From Ardenticatenales bacterium (GTDB lineage: Bacteria; Chloroflexota; Anaerolineae; Epilineales; Epilineaceae), in the NCBI GenBank assembly GCA_020853525.1, contig JADYYS010000044.1, positions 34,070 to 98,069 of the forward strand: a DNA stretch of 64,000 bases, in the 5' to 3' direction. The position numbers and the translations under genes are program-made. This document shows positions 17,122-28,809 of the stretch, one piece after another. Within the stretch, counting starts at the first letter, position 1. Each line of letters starts with the position of its first letter. The notes under the pieces are model-generated. The model did no database searches, was not told the origin of the DNA, and was given only the letters and a program-made list of their open reading frames with translations.

Positions 17122-19251
17122 ATGCCGTCACGTCGCCGCGCGCCGTTCGCTGCCGGGGTTGCCGCCGTGGTCCTCGCCGCGCTGGCTGCCGTGTTTGACG
17201 CCGCTCGGGGCGACACCGGCGCGACACCGGAATCGTCGTCTCTCAGTGCGCAGAACATTCGCCTCCACTTCCCGGACGCCGGCACGGATCGCATCTTCGA
17301 TTTCGGAGCCGATCCCGGAGCCGACGCCGTTCGTCTCGGCGCGCCGGAGATACGTCCGGATGCGCGGTCGGCGGCCCTCGCGCCGCTCGGACAGGTGGGC
17401 TACGGTCGCACGAGCATCGAGGCGCTCAACCGCACGCAGTCGGCGGCGTCCATCGACGTCCGCGCGTTCGCCAAGCATGACGGCGTGGAGGCGGCAACGG
17501 CGCACCACGACCTGCCGGCGGGCGACTCGCGCGCATTCGACCTCATGTCGCTGACTGCAGCCGATGCGGCCGGCCGATACGGTGTCGAGATCGAGTCCAG
17601 CGGGACGCTGGCCGCCTTGGCCCGGACGCGCTGGGCCAGCGGCGCCGGCGTGGCGTACGAGGCTCCGCTCGCGGCGCGCGAAATCATCGTGCCACTGTTC
17701 GTCGTGAACCAGGCAGGCCAGTCGAGCTTCCTGTTCGCGCATGGCGGCGACCCCGACGTCACGATCGACCTGGCGATCCACCAACCCGACAGCGGGGCGA
17801 TCGGCGTGAGCACGCAGTCGACGGTCGGGGCGCACCAGGTCATGGAGTGGGACTCGGCGAACGACAGCACGCTGTTCGGACCACAGAACCTGGCGCCGAA
17901 CGCCGCCGGAGGCTTCATCGGCACGGCGCGCGTCTCGGCGAACCGGCCGGTGGCCGTCCTGAGCTATGTCGACGTCGGCGGTCCGGCCACGGCGGCGCTC
18001 GTCGGGCGCGGCGTGGCGGACGCCGCGCGGGTGCAGGTACTGCCGAGCGTCCGCGCGCACGTGGACGGCGGCAGCCTGATCGCCGTGGCAAACGCGTCCG
18101 GCAGCCGCGCGAACGTTTCGGCGACTTTCGTCTCCATGGCCGGGGCGACGGTGGCGACGGCGCGCTTCCTGATCGATCCGCGCGGCGCCGCGTACCTCGA
18201 TCTCTCGGGCGCCGGCCGCAGCCCGCAAGCCATCGCGCCGCTGCCGCCGGCGGGCTTCGCCGGAAGCGCGATCATCGAGAGCACGCAGCCCGTCCTCGCC
18301 GCGTCGCTCGAGGACTGGCGGGCCGGCGCGACCGTCGAGCGGCTGGCCGCATACAACGCCCTCGGGCCGCGCGATCTCAGCCGCAGCTGGGTCGTGCCCG
18401 TCGTGAAACGCGCGACGGACTTCGTTTCGACGCGGATCGTCGTGCACAACCCGAACCCGGGCACGGCCGTCGCCCACATCGTCGCGCTTGCCGGCGGCGA
18501 TGAACCGGCGGTCGACGCGACGCGGTCCCTCGCCCCAGGCGCGTCGCTCCAGCTCGATCTCGGCGGGGAGACCGCGTTCCCAATCGGCACCGGCCGCGCG
18601 AGCGTCACGGCCGACCTGCCGCTGGCTGTTGTCGTCTACGAGCGCCGGGACGACAGCCGCGCCTACCCGATCCCGCCGCTCACGATGGTCATCGACAAGG
18701 AGTTCAACTCCGAGGTCATGGCCAGAGCCGTGCTGAATCAAGAAGGCGACGATGTGCGAATCGTCATCACCCAGACCGAAGGGGACCGCAACTCCTTCTC
18801 GGCCTTCGTCCAGGCCGCCACGTGCTCGCTCGAGGATGCCGATGCCAAGCACACCCTCGCCGACGTCACCGGCGGCCGCTCGACGTCGCTCGTGAAGAAC
18901 ATCGATCTGCGCTCGATCAGCGACGGCCAGCACGCGATCCGCCTGAAGCGCGGGCGCTGGCGGCAGGCCTGCGGGATCATCCCCGAGCTGCACGGTGTCG
19001 AAGCGGCCGACCACAGCATCGTCCGCGCGCTGGCCGCCGAGCCGGGCCCGGACGCGCTGCCGACCGCCGGCCTGCCGCCCACCGCCACCGCGGAATCGAC
19101 GGCCGCGGCACCGACGTCGGTCACCACTGCCGCCGCGACCGAGGCCGCCACCGCAGCCGCGCCGACCGCCGCATCGACATCGCCCGCGACGCCCGCGACG
19201 CCCGCCGATGCGTCGCGGGTCTGGCTGCCGATCGCACGGCGGGGGGAGTAG
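17122..19251 (+). CDS. Secreted protein of unknown function with LP-type C-terminal tail
   Basis: The 709-residue protein starts at an ATG with AAGGAG upstream. It has a signal peptide (about 1-30) and a long beta-rich body, with several segments of about 110 residues that look alike (for example SRSWVVPVVKRATDF and EIIVPLFVVNQAGQ, each followed by statements of the form R-I-V-V-H-N-P). These suggest tandem Ig-like modules that I cannot name. A Thr/Ala/Pro linker (about 650-695) precedes the terminal VWLPIARRGE. The tail resembles those of other secreted proteins in this window and of Chloroflexota exoproteins generally. It is divergent from the S9 operon. Confidence 0.7.
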   Translation: MPSRRRAPFAAGVAAVVLAALAAVFDAARGDTGATPESSSLSAQNIRLHFPDAGTDRIFDFGADPGADAVRLGAPEIRPDARSAALAPLGQVGYGRTSIEALNRTQSAASIDVRAFAKHDGVEAATAHHDLPAGDSRAFDLMSLTAADAAGRYGVEIESSGTLAALARTRWASGAGVAYEAPLAAREIIVPLFVVNQAGQSSFLFAHGGDPDVTIDLAIHQPDSGAIGVSTQSTVGAHQVMEWDSANDSTLFGPQNLAPNAAGGFIGTARVSANRPVAVLSYVDVGGPATAALVGRGVADAARVQVLPSVRAHVDGGSLIAVANASGSRANVSATFVSMAGATVATARFLIDPRGAAYLDLSGAGRSPQAIAPLPPAGFAGSAIIESTQPVLAASLEDWRAGATVERLAAYNALGPRDLSRSWVVPVVKRATDFVSTRIVVHNPNPGTAVAHIVALAGGDEPAVDATRSLAPGASLQLDLGGETAFPIGTGRASVTADLPLAVVVYERRDDSRAYPIPPLTMVIDKEFNSEVMARAVLNQEGDDVRIVITQTEGDRNSFSAFVQAATCSLEDADAKHTLADVTGGRSTSLVKNIDLRSISDGQHAIRLKRGRWRQACGIIPELHGVEAADHSIVRALAAEPGPDALPTAGLPPTATAESTAAAPTSVTTAAATEAATAAAPTAASTSPATPATPADASRVWLPIARRGE

Positions 19252-19291
19252 TCGGGCGGCCTGCGGCCCTCTCCCCCGACCCCCTCCCGAA

Positions 19292-19318
19292 CCCCACCGC
19301 ACCGTCGGTGCGGCGGGG
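19292..19318. repeat. GC-rich hairpin element downstream of secreted protein
   Basis: CCCCaCCGCACC-GTC-GGTGCGGcGGGG forms an 11-bp stem with one mismatch. It sits inside a larger pyrimidine/purine dyad (CTCTCCCCC at about 19268 and GGGGGAGGGGGAG at about 19335). It may terminate the upstream gene and looks like a dispersed intergenic repeat. Confidence 0.45.
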
Positions 19319-19457
19319 ACCCCGTCGAGCAGTCTGGGGGAGGGGGAGGATCACGGGTTGTGGGTGGGCAAGATTCTGCACCGATCATCGGCGCCGTTTA
19401 GCACCGTTCTAGCATCCAGGGTGCATGCTTGGTCACATCCCGTGTCCAGGAGCCCCC

Positions 19458-22050
<2,593 letters not shown>

Positions 22051-22061
<11 letters not shown>

Positions 22062-22189
22062 AGCTGGCCGGCGATAGGCGTCCCTGACGGGCCGCCATGG
22101 CGCCCGCCTTCGCGGGCGCCCGAATCGGGGTGCCCGCGAAGGCGGGCACCATGGCCGAAGGCCCTCAGCCGGCCAGCTTCAGCTGCCGG
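22051..22189. repeat. 139-bp palindromic element, copy 1
   Basis: Perfect 22-bp terminal inverted repeats (left starts CCGGCAGCTGAAGC) flank an internal near-palindrome (CGCCCGCCTTCGCGGGCG against TGCCCGCGAAGGCGGGCA). The clpB stop TGA (22059-22061) lies in the left terminal repeat. A second copy of the same length is at 37615-37753. It has no coding capacity; MITE- or REP-like. Confidence 0.88.
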
Positions 22190-22224
22190 CCCTTGTCGTG
22201 CGAACGCGCCCTCGCGCCCCATCG

Positions 22225-22253
22225 TTGACCCCCCCGCCCCGCCCCGCTACGAT
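22225..22253 (+). promoter_or_regulatory. Promoter of membrane protein-carA operon, near-leaderless
   Basis: TTGACC (22225-22230), a 17-base C/G spacer and TACGAT (22248-22253). The ATG follows 11 bases after the -10, so the mRNA leader would be only a few bases long. No Shine-Dalgarno is present, which agrees. Confidence 0.6.
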
Positions 22254-22264
22254 TCCGCCCCGCC

Positions 22265-22819
22265 ATGACCGACCCCCACCCGCCCGCTGCCATCCCCGTC
22301 GACGCCGACGTCCGCATCGCCCCCGCCGACGCTGCTCCCCCCATCCTGTCCGACGTCGCCTCCGTTGCCGGCTACGTCCTCGGCGTGTCGTACCCCGTCC
22401 TGGCGCTGTCCACCGGGGTGCGCGGGATCTACCAACTGTTCTTCAAGGCAGCGCCGGTCACCGACCTCGGCCCGGCGCTGTCCGTCCTCGCGGCGGCGTT
22501 CTACCTGGCGGCGACGCTCGGCTTCGTCATCCGCCGCCGCTGGGCCTGGCACGTCGGCGTCGGGCTGCTCGTGTTCGAGCTTGCCGGCGCCCTCGTCGTC
22601 GGAATGCTCAGCTTCGTCGTCCCGGCGACGATCGGCCACACGGCGTGGGGCCGGTTCGGCGCCGATTACGGCTTCTTTCCGCTCTTCCAGCCGGCCCTCG
22701 GCCTGATCTGGCTCTTCTGGCCGCCGACAATGCACCGCTACGGCGTCGACCCGCAGCGTTGGCCGCGCGTCCTCGGGTTCGCGCGCCGCGCACCGCACAC
22801 CACGGACGCCCGCCCATGA
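22265..22819 (+). CDS. Integral membrane protein upstream of carA
   Basis: The 184-residue protein has four predicted membrane helices (about 34-55, 70-88, 97-120 and 132-153) and Pro/Ala-rich cytoplasmic ends. The segment YVLGVSYPVLALSTGVRGIY recalls small uncharacterised membrane proteins; I do not recognise a characterised family. The start lies just after a strong promoter with almost no leader. The stop overlaps the carA start (ATGA), so it is translated together with carA. Confidence 0.7.
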   Translation: MTDPHPPAAIPVDADVRIAPADAAPPILSDVASVAGYVLGVSYPVLALSTGVRGIYQLFFKAAPVTDLGPALSVLAAAFYLAATLGFVIRRRWAWHVGVGLLVFELAGALVVGMLSFVVPATIGHTAWGRFGADYGFFPLFQPALGLIWLFWPPTMHRYGVDPQRWPRVLGFARRAPHTTDARP

Positions 22820-24021
22820 CGGACCGCGCCTATCTCGCCCTCGTCGACGGCTCGGTCTGGGCCGGCCACCCGTACGGCGCCCGCGGCCAGCGGACGGGCG
22901 AGGTGGTGTTCAACACGAGCATGACGGGCTATCAGGAAGTGCTGACCGACCCGTCCTACTGCCGCCAGATCGTCGTGATGACGGCGCCCCACATCGGCAA
23001 CACCGGCGTGAACGCGGACGACGACGAGAGCGCCCGCATCTGGGTGGCCGGCTACGCGATGCGCCGCGGCAGCCCGGCCGCCAGCTCGTGGCGCGCCACG
23101 GACACGCTCGACGCGTACCTGCGCGCGCAGGCCGTCCCGGGGATCACCGACCTCGACACACGCGCGATCGTCCGCCACCTGCGCGACCGCGGCGCGATGC
23201 ACGGCGCGATCGTGAGCGACGGGGGCGGGCCGGAAGACGCCGTGCGGTTGGCGAAGCTGGCGCCGGATATCAACCTGATGGACCTCGTCGGTGAGGTGTC
23301 GTGCGCGGCGCCGTACGCGTGGACGGAGGGGGCCGATCCGGCGTGGATGTCGTTTGCGCCGGGGATGGTGAACGCGGCCGACGACGATGGCGCCCCGCAC
23401 GTGGGCCCGCACATCGTCGTCTACGACTACGGCGTGAAGCGCAACACGCTCCGCCTGCTCGCCGCGGCGGGCTGCCGGGTCACCGTCGTCCCGGCGCGCT
23501 GGCCGGCCGCCGAGACGCTGGCAATGCACCCCGACGGCGTCCTGCTGAGCAACGGCCCGGGCGACCCGGCGGCGCTGCACGACGTCATCGCGTGCGTGCG
23601 GCAGCTTGTGGGTCACGTGCCGCTGTTCGGGATCTGCCTCGGCCATCAGCTCCTCGGGCTCGCGCTGGGGGGGCGGACGTTCAAGCTGAAGTTCGGGCAC
23701 CGGGGTGGGAATCAGCCGGTGAAGCAGGTGGCGCCGCTCTCGTCGATGTCGACGACATCGACGTCGTCGTCCGCACCGCTCGCCGTCGCGATCACGAGCC
23801 AGAACCACGGCTTCGCGCTCAGCCCCGACGGCCTGCCGGGCGACGTCGTCGTGAGCCACGTCAGCCTGAACGACGGCAGCGTCGAGGGGTTGGCGGCGCC
23901 GTCGCGGCGGGCGTTCAGCGTGCAGTACCATCCCGAGGCGGCGCCGGGGCCGCACGATGCGGTGGGGTTGTTCGGGGCGTTTTTGGGGATGGTGCGGAGT
24001 GGGATGGGGGTGCGGGTGTGA
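22816..24021 (+). CDS. carA: Carbamoyl-phosphate synthase small subunit (glutaminase)
   Basis: The 401-residue product starts MTDRAYLALVDG; its ATG overlaps the preceding stop. CarA hydrolyses glutamine and passes ammonia to CarB for carbamoyl phosphate, the precursor of pyrimidines and arginine. The N-terminal CPSase small-chain domain has VVFNTSMTGYQEVLTDPSY. The class I glutamine amidotransferase domain contains LLSNGPGDP, nucleophile Cys274 in FGICLGHQ, GHRGGNQPVK and the His372/Glu374 pair in QYHPEAAPGPHD. A Ser/Thr-rich insert (about 312-325) is unusual. carB is 4.8 kb downstream, separated by three unrelated genes. Confidence 0.95.
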   Translation: MTDRAYLALVDGSVWAGHPYGARGQRTGEVVFNTSMTGYQEVLTDPSYCRQIVVMTAPHIGNTGVNADDDESARIWVAGYAMRRGSPAASSWRATDTLDAYLRAQAVPGITDLDTRAIVRHLRDRGAMHGAIVSDGGGPEDAVRLAKLAPDINLMDLVGEVSCAAPYAWTEGADPAWMSFAPGMVNAADDDGAPHVGPHIVVYDYGVKRNTLRLLAAAGCRVTVVPARWPAAETLAMHPDGVLLSNGPGDPAALHDVIACVRQLVGHVPLFGICLGHQLLGLALGGRTFKLKFGHRGGNQPVKQVAPLSSMSTTSTSSSAPLAVAITSQNHGFALSPDGLPGDVVVSHVSLNDGSVEGLAAPSRRAFSVQYHPEAAPGPHDAVGLFGAFLGMVRSGMGVRV

Positions 24022-24071
24022 AGGTGTGTGTGAGGGTGGGCGCTGAGTCGGGGCCGGTCTGTGGGCGAGCG

Positions 24072-24100
24072 GGTGGGCACGGCATGCCGTGCCCCTACCA
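24072..24100. repeat. GTAGGGGCAC-type palindrome, copy 1
   Basis: A 20-bp perfect core palindrome at 24075-24094 centred on GGCATGCC, with right arm CCCCTACCAACG. The same sequence recurs at 30115-30142 inside carB. REP-like, intergenic here. Confidence 0.7.
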
Positions 24101-24244
24101 ACGTGGGTCGTGTGGAGTGCGGCGCGTGGGTTAACGGTTGCGCGGCGGTCGCGCGGCGGTTTCGGCATCGTTCGATCGGCTGGAAATAGGGTACGCTGGC
24201 GTGCAGTTTCACCGCTGCAGCCACGACAACCCTACGAGACCGAC

Positions 24245-27200
24245 ATGAACTACCATTGCACCCACGTTCGCCCGTTCGTCGCGCGAGGGATTTGCCTCTC
24301 TCTGGTCCTCGCAGCCGGCACGCTCCTCGCCGCCGCCTGCCGCCCCATCGTCCCCGCTACGCCCGCATCGCCGACGCGCGCCGCTGACGCTGCGCCGACC
24401 GCGTGGGCCGACGCCACGCCCGATGCCGCCGGCTACTATGCGAACCCGGACGGCAGCTGGTTCGAGCCCCTCGAAGCCGGCCCGCTCGGCCCGCTCCTCG
24501 TCGACGTCCATGCGGCGCTGGACGACGGGATTGACGCCGGGCGACTCGTCGCACATATTGCACCGGACGGTGCCCGTGGACCGTCGATCATCGTCGCAGA
24601 CGGCATCGCGGCCACGGCGGCGCTCACCGCGACACGCAGCGCCGATGAAGTCTCGTCCGCGTTGGCTCGACTCCGCGACGCGGGTTCGACGCCGCGGGTT
24701 CAGGGGTTCGCGGCGCCGCCGATCATCCCGTGGCCGGATGAGGACGACAGCGACGTCTCCGCTTGGGTCGTGATCAACGGCTGGCAGGGCGAAGCCGGCC
24801 TGCTCGACGGCGGCACGGCACCCCGCGCCAGGCCGGGCGGCGACGCAATCGACGTCTGGCGGTTCGAGCGCTCCGGCGACGATTGGACGTGGGTGGAGTG
24901 GGCGATGCCTCAGCGCGGATTCCGGGCCGTCGTCGCCGACGCCCTTCAAGCGGCGGCCCCGCCGCGATCGGAGCGCGACGCGTACGGAAACACGGCGGTC
25001 TTCAGGAGCGTCCGCCCGCGCGCTTGGTGGCCGGAGAACAACGCGCCGTGCAAGGACGTCTCGGCGTCACCGGACGGCGCGTGGATCGCGTGCTCCGGGG
25101 AGCTGGGCGCCCAACCGTTCGGGCCGAGAACAGACGACGACGCCGGCGGCTGGCGGCAAACCTACATGGCGCGCCGCCTCGAAGTCCGTTCGGCCGACGG
25201 GGACGTCGTCCACCGGCCGGTGGACGATTGGACGGGCGACGGGGCGATCGGGGTGGAGTCTATCGGCGTCCTGGGGTGGCTGGACGCGCCGCCGCGGCTC
25301 GTCTTCGGCGGCTTCGCCACCGGCGATGGCTGCGGCCTGTTCCTGTACGGCGGCAACACGCGGCTGCTCGACCTCGCGACCGGCCGCGTGACGCCGATCG
25401 GATTCAGCGGCTACGACCTAAGCCTGGACGCCGCGCACCATCGCCTGGCGTCGGCCGGCGGCGCGATCGACCTCGACTCCGGCCGACGTTGGACGTTCGT
25501 GCGGGACGACGAGGATACGGCGTTTCAAAGCGGCAACGTCGTCTGGTCTCCGGACGGCGGGGCGGTCGTCGTGACGGATGCCTGGGACGCGTGCAGCGAC
25601 GACTGGCGCGAGCGGATCGTCCGCTTCGACCTCGACGCCGGCACGCGCACCGTCCTCGTCCCGCCGACGCTCGGTACGCACCGCGTGGCGCGCTGGGGCC
25701 GCGATGACGTGCTGACGATCCAGGTCGACGATCCGCCGTGGGCCGACAACAGCCCCTTGCGCATCGAGCGGCGCAACGCTCGGACCGGTGCGCTCGTCGA
25801 TCCGGCGAACGATCCGGGCGCGAACGACCCGTTGGACGGCACGCTGACGCCATTCGGGCGCAACGTCGAGGGCCCGGACGATGCCGGCTACTTCGTCAGC
25901 CCGGACGCCGGGCTGCGCCACGCGTCCGGCTACGTGCCCCTTGAGCTCGGCCCGGTCGGCGGCTTGCTCGTTGAGATGCAGGCCAAGCTGGCGGCGGAGG
26001 ACTTCACGTGGCTGGCAGCGCGCATCGACCCGACGTCCGCCGAGCTGCGGATGCACGGCATGAACGAGGAATCGTCGCCCTTCGACGTCGCGGCGCCCGA
26101 CGTCGCCGCCGCCCTGACGAACCTCGTGGCGCAAGGTTCACGGCCCGTCGTCCAAGGCTACTACGCCAGCGCGAACGGCGATCCCGTCGTCTTCGACGCC
26201 GCCGACGCGCGCGACCTCGTCACCGCCGACACCGTCGACGTCGTCGTCGCCGGGTGGACGGGCACGAGTCGCCTGTTCACTTCGGCCATGAGGCCGAATC
26301 CCGCGCCCGGGGCGAGCGTATGGCGGTTCGTGCGCACGGGCGGTGTCGGCGGCGCCGACGGCGCCGACCCGGCCGACGCGCTTCGGTGGCGCTGGCAATC
26401 CTGGCGGTTCGTGGTGGCCGGCAACTACCCGTTCACCGTCGCGCGAATGGAGCACGCCCTGGCCGCGGCCGCCGAGGATCGCCCGCCGTACTACCACGTC
26501 GTCCGCCCCGCCGACCGCTGGCCGTCGCCCGTCCCGACCGTCGGCCGCGAGGTCCCGTCGCCCGACGGCCTGTGGACCGCGCGTGAGGTGTCGAGCGCGT
26601 ACGTCCCGATCGAGCCGCGAGATCCGGTGTACAAGCGCGAACTGACCGCGGTCGACGTCGTCGACGCGAAGGACAAGGTCGTCGGGCGGCCAGTGGCCTA
26701 CTGGGAGGCCGGTGACATGGGCGGACGTTTCGCGAGCATCGAAGGCTGGTGGCCGGAACGCAACGAACTCCTCGTGGCCGATCTCTCAACGGGCGACGGT
26801 TGCATCCTCCATGCGCGCGGCTCGCTGTGGCGCTTCCAGCCGGCGACGGGCCGGACGATCCCGGTATCCATCGGTCCCGATGTCGTCTTCGACCCGGAAG
26901 GCCGACAAATGGCGGCCATCGGTCTCGTCGGCGATGGGCAGGACGACGACGGCCAGTTCCGATTCCGCGGCGTCGTCGAGGTGCTCGACGTCGATGCCGG
27001 CACCGTTGTGTCCGCGACGTTCGCTGCTGCCGAGTACGACGACCGGCCCGTCTGGTCGCCCGACGGCTCGGCCGTCGTGTTCACCGTCGTCGACGCGTAC
27101 GAGATGTGCGCGGACTTCCGCGCCAGCCACATCGCCCGCTTCGACGTCGCGACGCGCCGTGTCACGAACGTCACGGCGTCCGCGCCCGGCTTCCGGCGCG

Positions 27201-27349
27201 TCACGGCGTGGCGGCCGGACGGGACATTGGACGTCGACGTGTTCGACGCGGGCTACGTGAAGTGGGACGATCCGGCGCCGCGGACGGAGCAGCGGGATGC
27301 GGTGACGGGGGCGCTGCTGAGCGCTGCGACGGCGACGCCACGTCCGTAG
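24245..27349 (+). CDS. Large lipoprotein with internally duplicated beta-propeller
   Basis: The 1034-residue protein starts MNYHCTHVRP, chosen because it gives a lipoprotein signal with lipobox LLAAAC. It consists of two homologous halves (about 60-540 and 555-1034). Each opens with a Tyr-rich segment (AGYYANPDGSWF / AGYFVSPDAGLR) and a GPLGPLLVDVHA / GPVGGLLVEMQA helix. Each ends in PD40/WD-like blades (NVVWSPDGGAVVVTDAWD and RPVWSPDGSAVVFTVVDA). Conserved Cys pairs in CKDVSASPDGAWIAC and DGCGLF/DGCILH recur. Function is unknown; a surface-exposed propeller is inferred. No obvious operon partner. Confidence 0.72.
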   Translation: MNYHCTHVRPFVARGICLSLVLAAGTLLAAACRPIVPATPASPTRAADAAPTAWADATPDAAGYYANPDGSWFEPLEAGPLGPLLVDVHAALDDGIDAGRLVAHIAPDGARGPSIIVADGIAATAALTATRSADEVSSALARLRDAGSTPRVQGFAAPPIIPWPDEDDSDVSAWVVINGWQGEAGLLDGGTAPRARPGGDAIDVWRFERSGDDWTWVEWAMPQRGFRAVVADALQAAAPPRSERDAYGNTAVFRSVRPRAWWPENNAPCKDVSASPDGAWIACSGELGAQPFGPRTDDDAGGWRQTYMARRLEVRSADGDVVHRPVDDWTGDGAIGVESIGVLGWLDAPPRLVFGGFATGDGCGLFLYGGNTRLLDLATGRVTPIGFSGYDLSLDAAHHRLASAGGAIDLDSGRRWTFVRDDEDTAFQSGNVVWSPDGGAVVVTDAWDACSDDWRERIVRFDLDAGTRTVLVPPTLGTHRVARWGRDDVLTIQVDDPPWADNSPLRIERRNARTGALVDPANDPGANDPLDGTLTPFGRNVEGPDDAGYFVSPDAGLRHASGYVPLELGPVGGLLVEMQAKLAAEDFTWLAARIDPTSAELRMHGMNEESSPFDVAAPDVAAALTNLVAQGSRPVVQGYYASANGDPVVFDAADARDLVTADTVDVVVAGWTGTSRLFTSAMRPNPAPGASVWRFVRTGGVGGADGADPADALRWRWQSWRFVVAGNYPFTVARMEHALAAAAEDRPPYYHVVRPADRWPSPVPTVGREVPSPDGLWTAREVSSAYVPIEPRDPVYKRELTAVDVVDAKDKVVGRPVAYWEAGDMGGRFASIEGWWPERNELLVADLSTGDGCILHARGSLWRFQPATGRTIPVSIGPDVVFDPEGRQMAAIGLVGDGQDDDGQFRFRGVVEVLDVDAGTVVSATFAAAEYDDRPVWSPDGSAVVFTVVDAYEMCADFRASHIARFDVATRRVTNVTASAPGFRRVTAWRPDGTLDVDVFDAGYVKWDDPAPRTEQRDAVTGALLSAATATPRP

Positions 27350-27486
27350 CGGCGCGGCGCCCTTGTCTCCCCGACACCGTCACTCAGACGCACGCTCGTC
27401 CCCGCCCCGCCACCCTGTCACAACCCTGTCGCCAACGTGTCGCGCCCGCCCTTCCGATCGCCCTCCCGCGCCCATATCCTGCCGGC

Positions 27487-27492
27487 TATACT
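27487..27492 (+). promoter_or_regulatory. Possible -10 box before Uma2 gene
   Basis: TATACT at 27487-27492, 65 bases before the Uma2 start. No convincing -35 is found at 16-18 bases, so support is weak. Confidence 0.3.
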
Positions 27493-27556
27493 TGGACCGT
27501 GCTCCGCGCGCCGCATTCGGCAGCGATCCGTATCGACCTCGACAGGACGGTAGCCC

Positions 27557-28156
27557 ATGGCCACTGCGACCCTCGTCCGGCCCGGCCGATCGACCCGAAC
27601 GGCCGGTCGCTGGCGCTTCACAACGGACGAGTACTACCGCCTGTGGGAGACGGGTTTCTTTCCGGAAGAGGCGCGCACGGAGCTCATCGGCGGGGTGATC
27701 TACGAGATGCCTGTGCCCGGCCACGAACACGCGTTTTCGACCGCCTATCTCAACACTCTCTTGGCTCGCCACACGCCCGAGTCCATGTTCGTGGCCAGTC
27801 AGAACCCGCTCGTCCTCAGCGACGACACCGTCGTGCAGCCAGATGTCATGATCATCCGCGGCGACGCCATGGCCGAGCCCCGCCGGATGGCGGCCCCCGA
27901 CGTACTCCTCGTCGTCGAGGTCGTCTTCACGACCGAATACCACGACCGCCGCCGCAAGCTCCCGCGCTACGCCCGCACGCTCGTGCCCGAGGTCTGGCTC
28001 GTCCTCGTCGCGCGCGAACGCATCGAGGTCCATCGGGAGCCGGTGGATGGGGTGTACACGTCGGTTACGGCGCACGAACGGGGCGATGTCGTGTCGCCGG
28101 TGGCGGCGCCGGACCTCGTGCTGGCGGTGGCGGATGTATTGGGAAAGCGGGGCTAG
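27557..28156 (+). CDS. Uma2-family (DUF820) putative restriction-fold endonuclease
   Basis: The 199-residue protein has the PD-(D/E)xK pattern of Uma2: ERTELIGG-like TELIGGVIYEM, QPDVMIIRGD, then LLVVEVV and YHDRRRKLPRYART and VPEVWLV. This family is expanded in cyanobacteria and Chloroflexota; biochemical role is unclear. The segment EVVFTTEYHD differs from the common EVSDSS-type sequence, so activity is uncertain. The stop codon TAG is the first three bases of a 77-bp inverted-repeat element. Confidence 0.82.
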   Translation: MATATLVRPGRSTRTAGRWRFTTDEYYRLWETGFFPEEARTELIGGVIYEMPVPGHEHAFSTAYLNTLLARHTPESMFVASQNPLVLSDDTVVQPDVMIIRGDAMAEPRRMAAPDVLLVVEVVFTTEYHDRRRKLPRYARTLVPEVWLVLVARERIEVHREPVDGVYTSVTAHERGDVVSPVAAPDLVLAVADVLGKRG

Positions 28157-28230
28157 TACCCCACCACTGTAGAGTCTGGGGGTTCCCCACTCTGGTGGCC
28201 ACCACGAGCGTGTTCAGTGGTGGGGTACTA
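28154..28230. repeat. 77-bp inverted-repeat element, copy 1
   Basis: Terminal inverted repeats TAGTACCCCACCACTG (28154-28169) and its complement (28215-28230). The reverse complement aligns end to end with 39715-39791 at about three-quarters identity and equal length. The left end supplies the Uma2 stop codon. Confidence 0.8.
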
Positions 28231-28271
28231 GCGCGAGATAGCGGCAGGCACGGAGCCTGCCCCTGCAACGA

Positions 28272-28661
28272 CTACGCCGCACCCTCATCCGGCTGCAGCA
28301 ACCCCATGATGTTCCCGTCCAAGTCCTTCACGTACGCCAGCCACCCGACGCCCGGGATCGGCGCCTTGGGCAGCGCCACCGTGCCGCCCAGCGTCACCGC
28401 CTTGGTCACGGACGCATCGCAGTCCGCGACGCCGATCGTGCAGACGAAGGCATTCACGGCCGCGCCCTCCGCGGGCGCGTCGCCCATGCGGCGCATCAGG
28501 CCGCCGTTGATGCCCGGTGTGCCTTCCTCGCCCGTCACGATCTGCCAGTAGTCCATCGGACCACCCCACTTGTCGATCGTCCAGCCGAAGAGTTCGCGGT
28601 AGAACGTAGCCGAGCGCTCCGGGTCGGACGCGTGGATCTCGAAGTGAACCGGGCGGGACAT
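28272..28661 (-). CDS. VOC superfamily (glyoxalase/dioxygenase-fold) protein
   Basis: The 129-residue protein starts MSRPVHFEIHASDPERSA, preceded by a strong AAGGAGG. It contains two beta-alpha-beta-beta-beta units typical of one VOC monomer: FEIHASDPERSATFYRELFG and GVADCDASVTKAVTLGGTV, ending GWLAYVKDLDGNIMGLLQP. His and Glu positions at the two metal sites appear partly kept (His in FEIHA). Substrate is unknown. Its own promoter lies in an AT-rich island between it and carB. Confidence 0.85.
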   Translation of the reverse strand: MSRPVHFEIHASDPERSATFYRELFGWTIDKWGGPMDYWQIVTGEEGTPGINGGLMRRMGDAPAEGAAVNAFVCTIGVADCDASVTKAVTLGGTVALPKAPIPGVGWLAYVKDLDGNIMGLLQPDEGAA

Positions 28662-28741
28662 GGGGGCCTCCTTGTGGGGCTCGGGGCGGGGCGCAATCGT
28701 CGTCCCGCCGCGGATCGCGACGCTGGGCGCGATGTCGCGAC

Positions 28742-28771
28742 AGTATAACAAATGTTCTAAGGACGAATCAA
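28742..28771 (-). promoter_or_regulatory. Promoter of VOC gene
   Basis: Minus strand TTGATT (28766-28771), an 18-base spacer and TATACT (28742-28747), in a conspicuous AT-rich island. The spacer contains AGAACATTTGTTAT, an imperfect dyad that could be an operator. Confidence 0.55.
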
Positions 28772-28775
28772 GACC

Positions 28776-28803
28776 CTGACCCGCCGCGTCCCCGTGGTAT
28801 CCT
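28776..28803 (+). promoter_or_regulatory. Promoter of carB, predicted leaderless
   Basis: CTGACC (28776-28781), a 16-base spacer and TATCCT (28798-28803). The carB ATG starts 7 bases after the -10, about where transcription should begin. No Shine-Dalgarno is present. Confidence 0.5.
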
Positions 28804-28809
28804 CCGCCC

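Noticed and set aside
19402..19436. Possible CIRCE/HrcA operator before clpB (TTAGCAC ... GGGTGC)
   Set aside because: Only about 7 of 9 bases match on the left and the right half is poor with a 12-base gap instead of 9.
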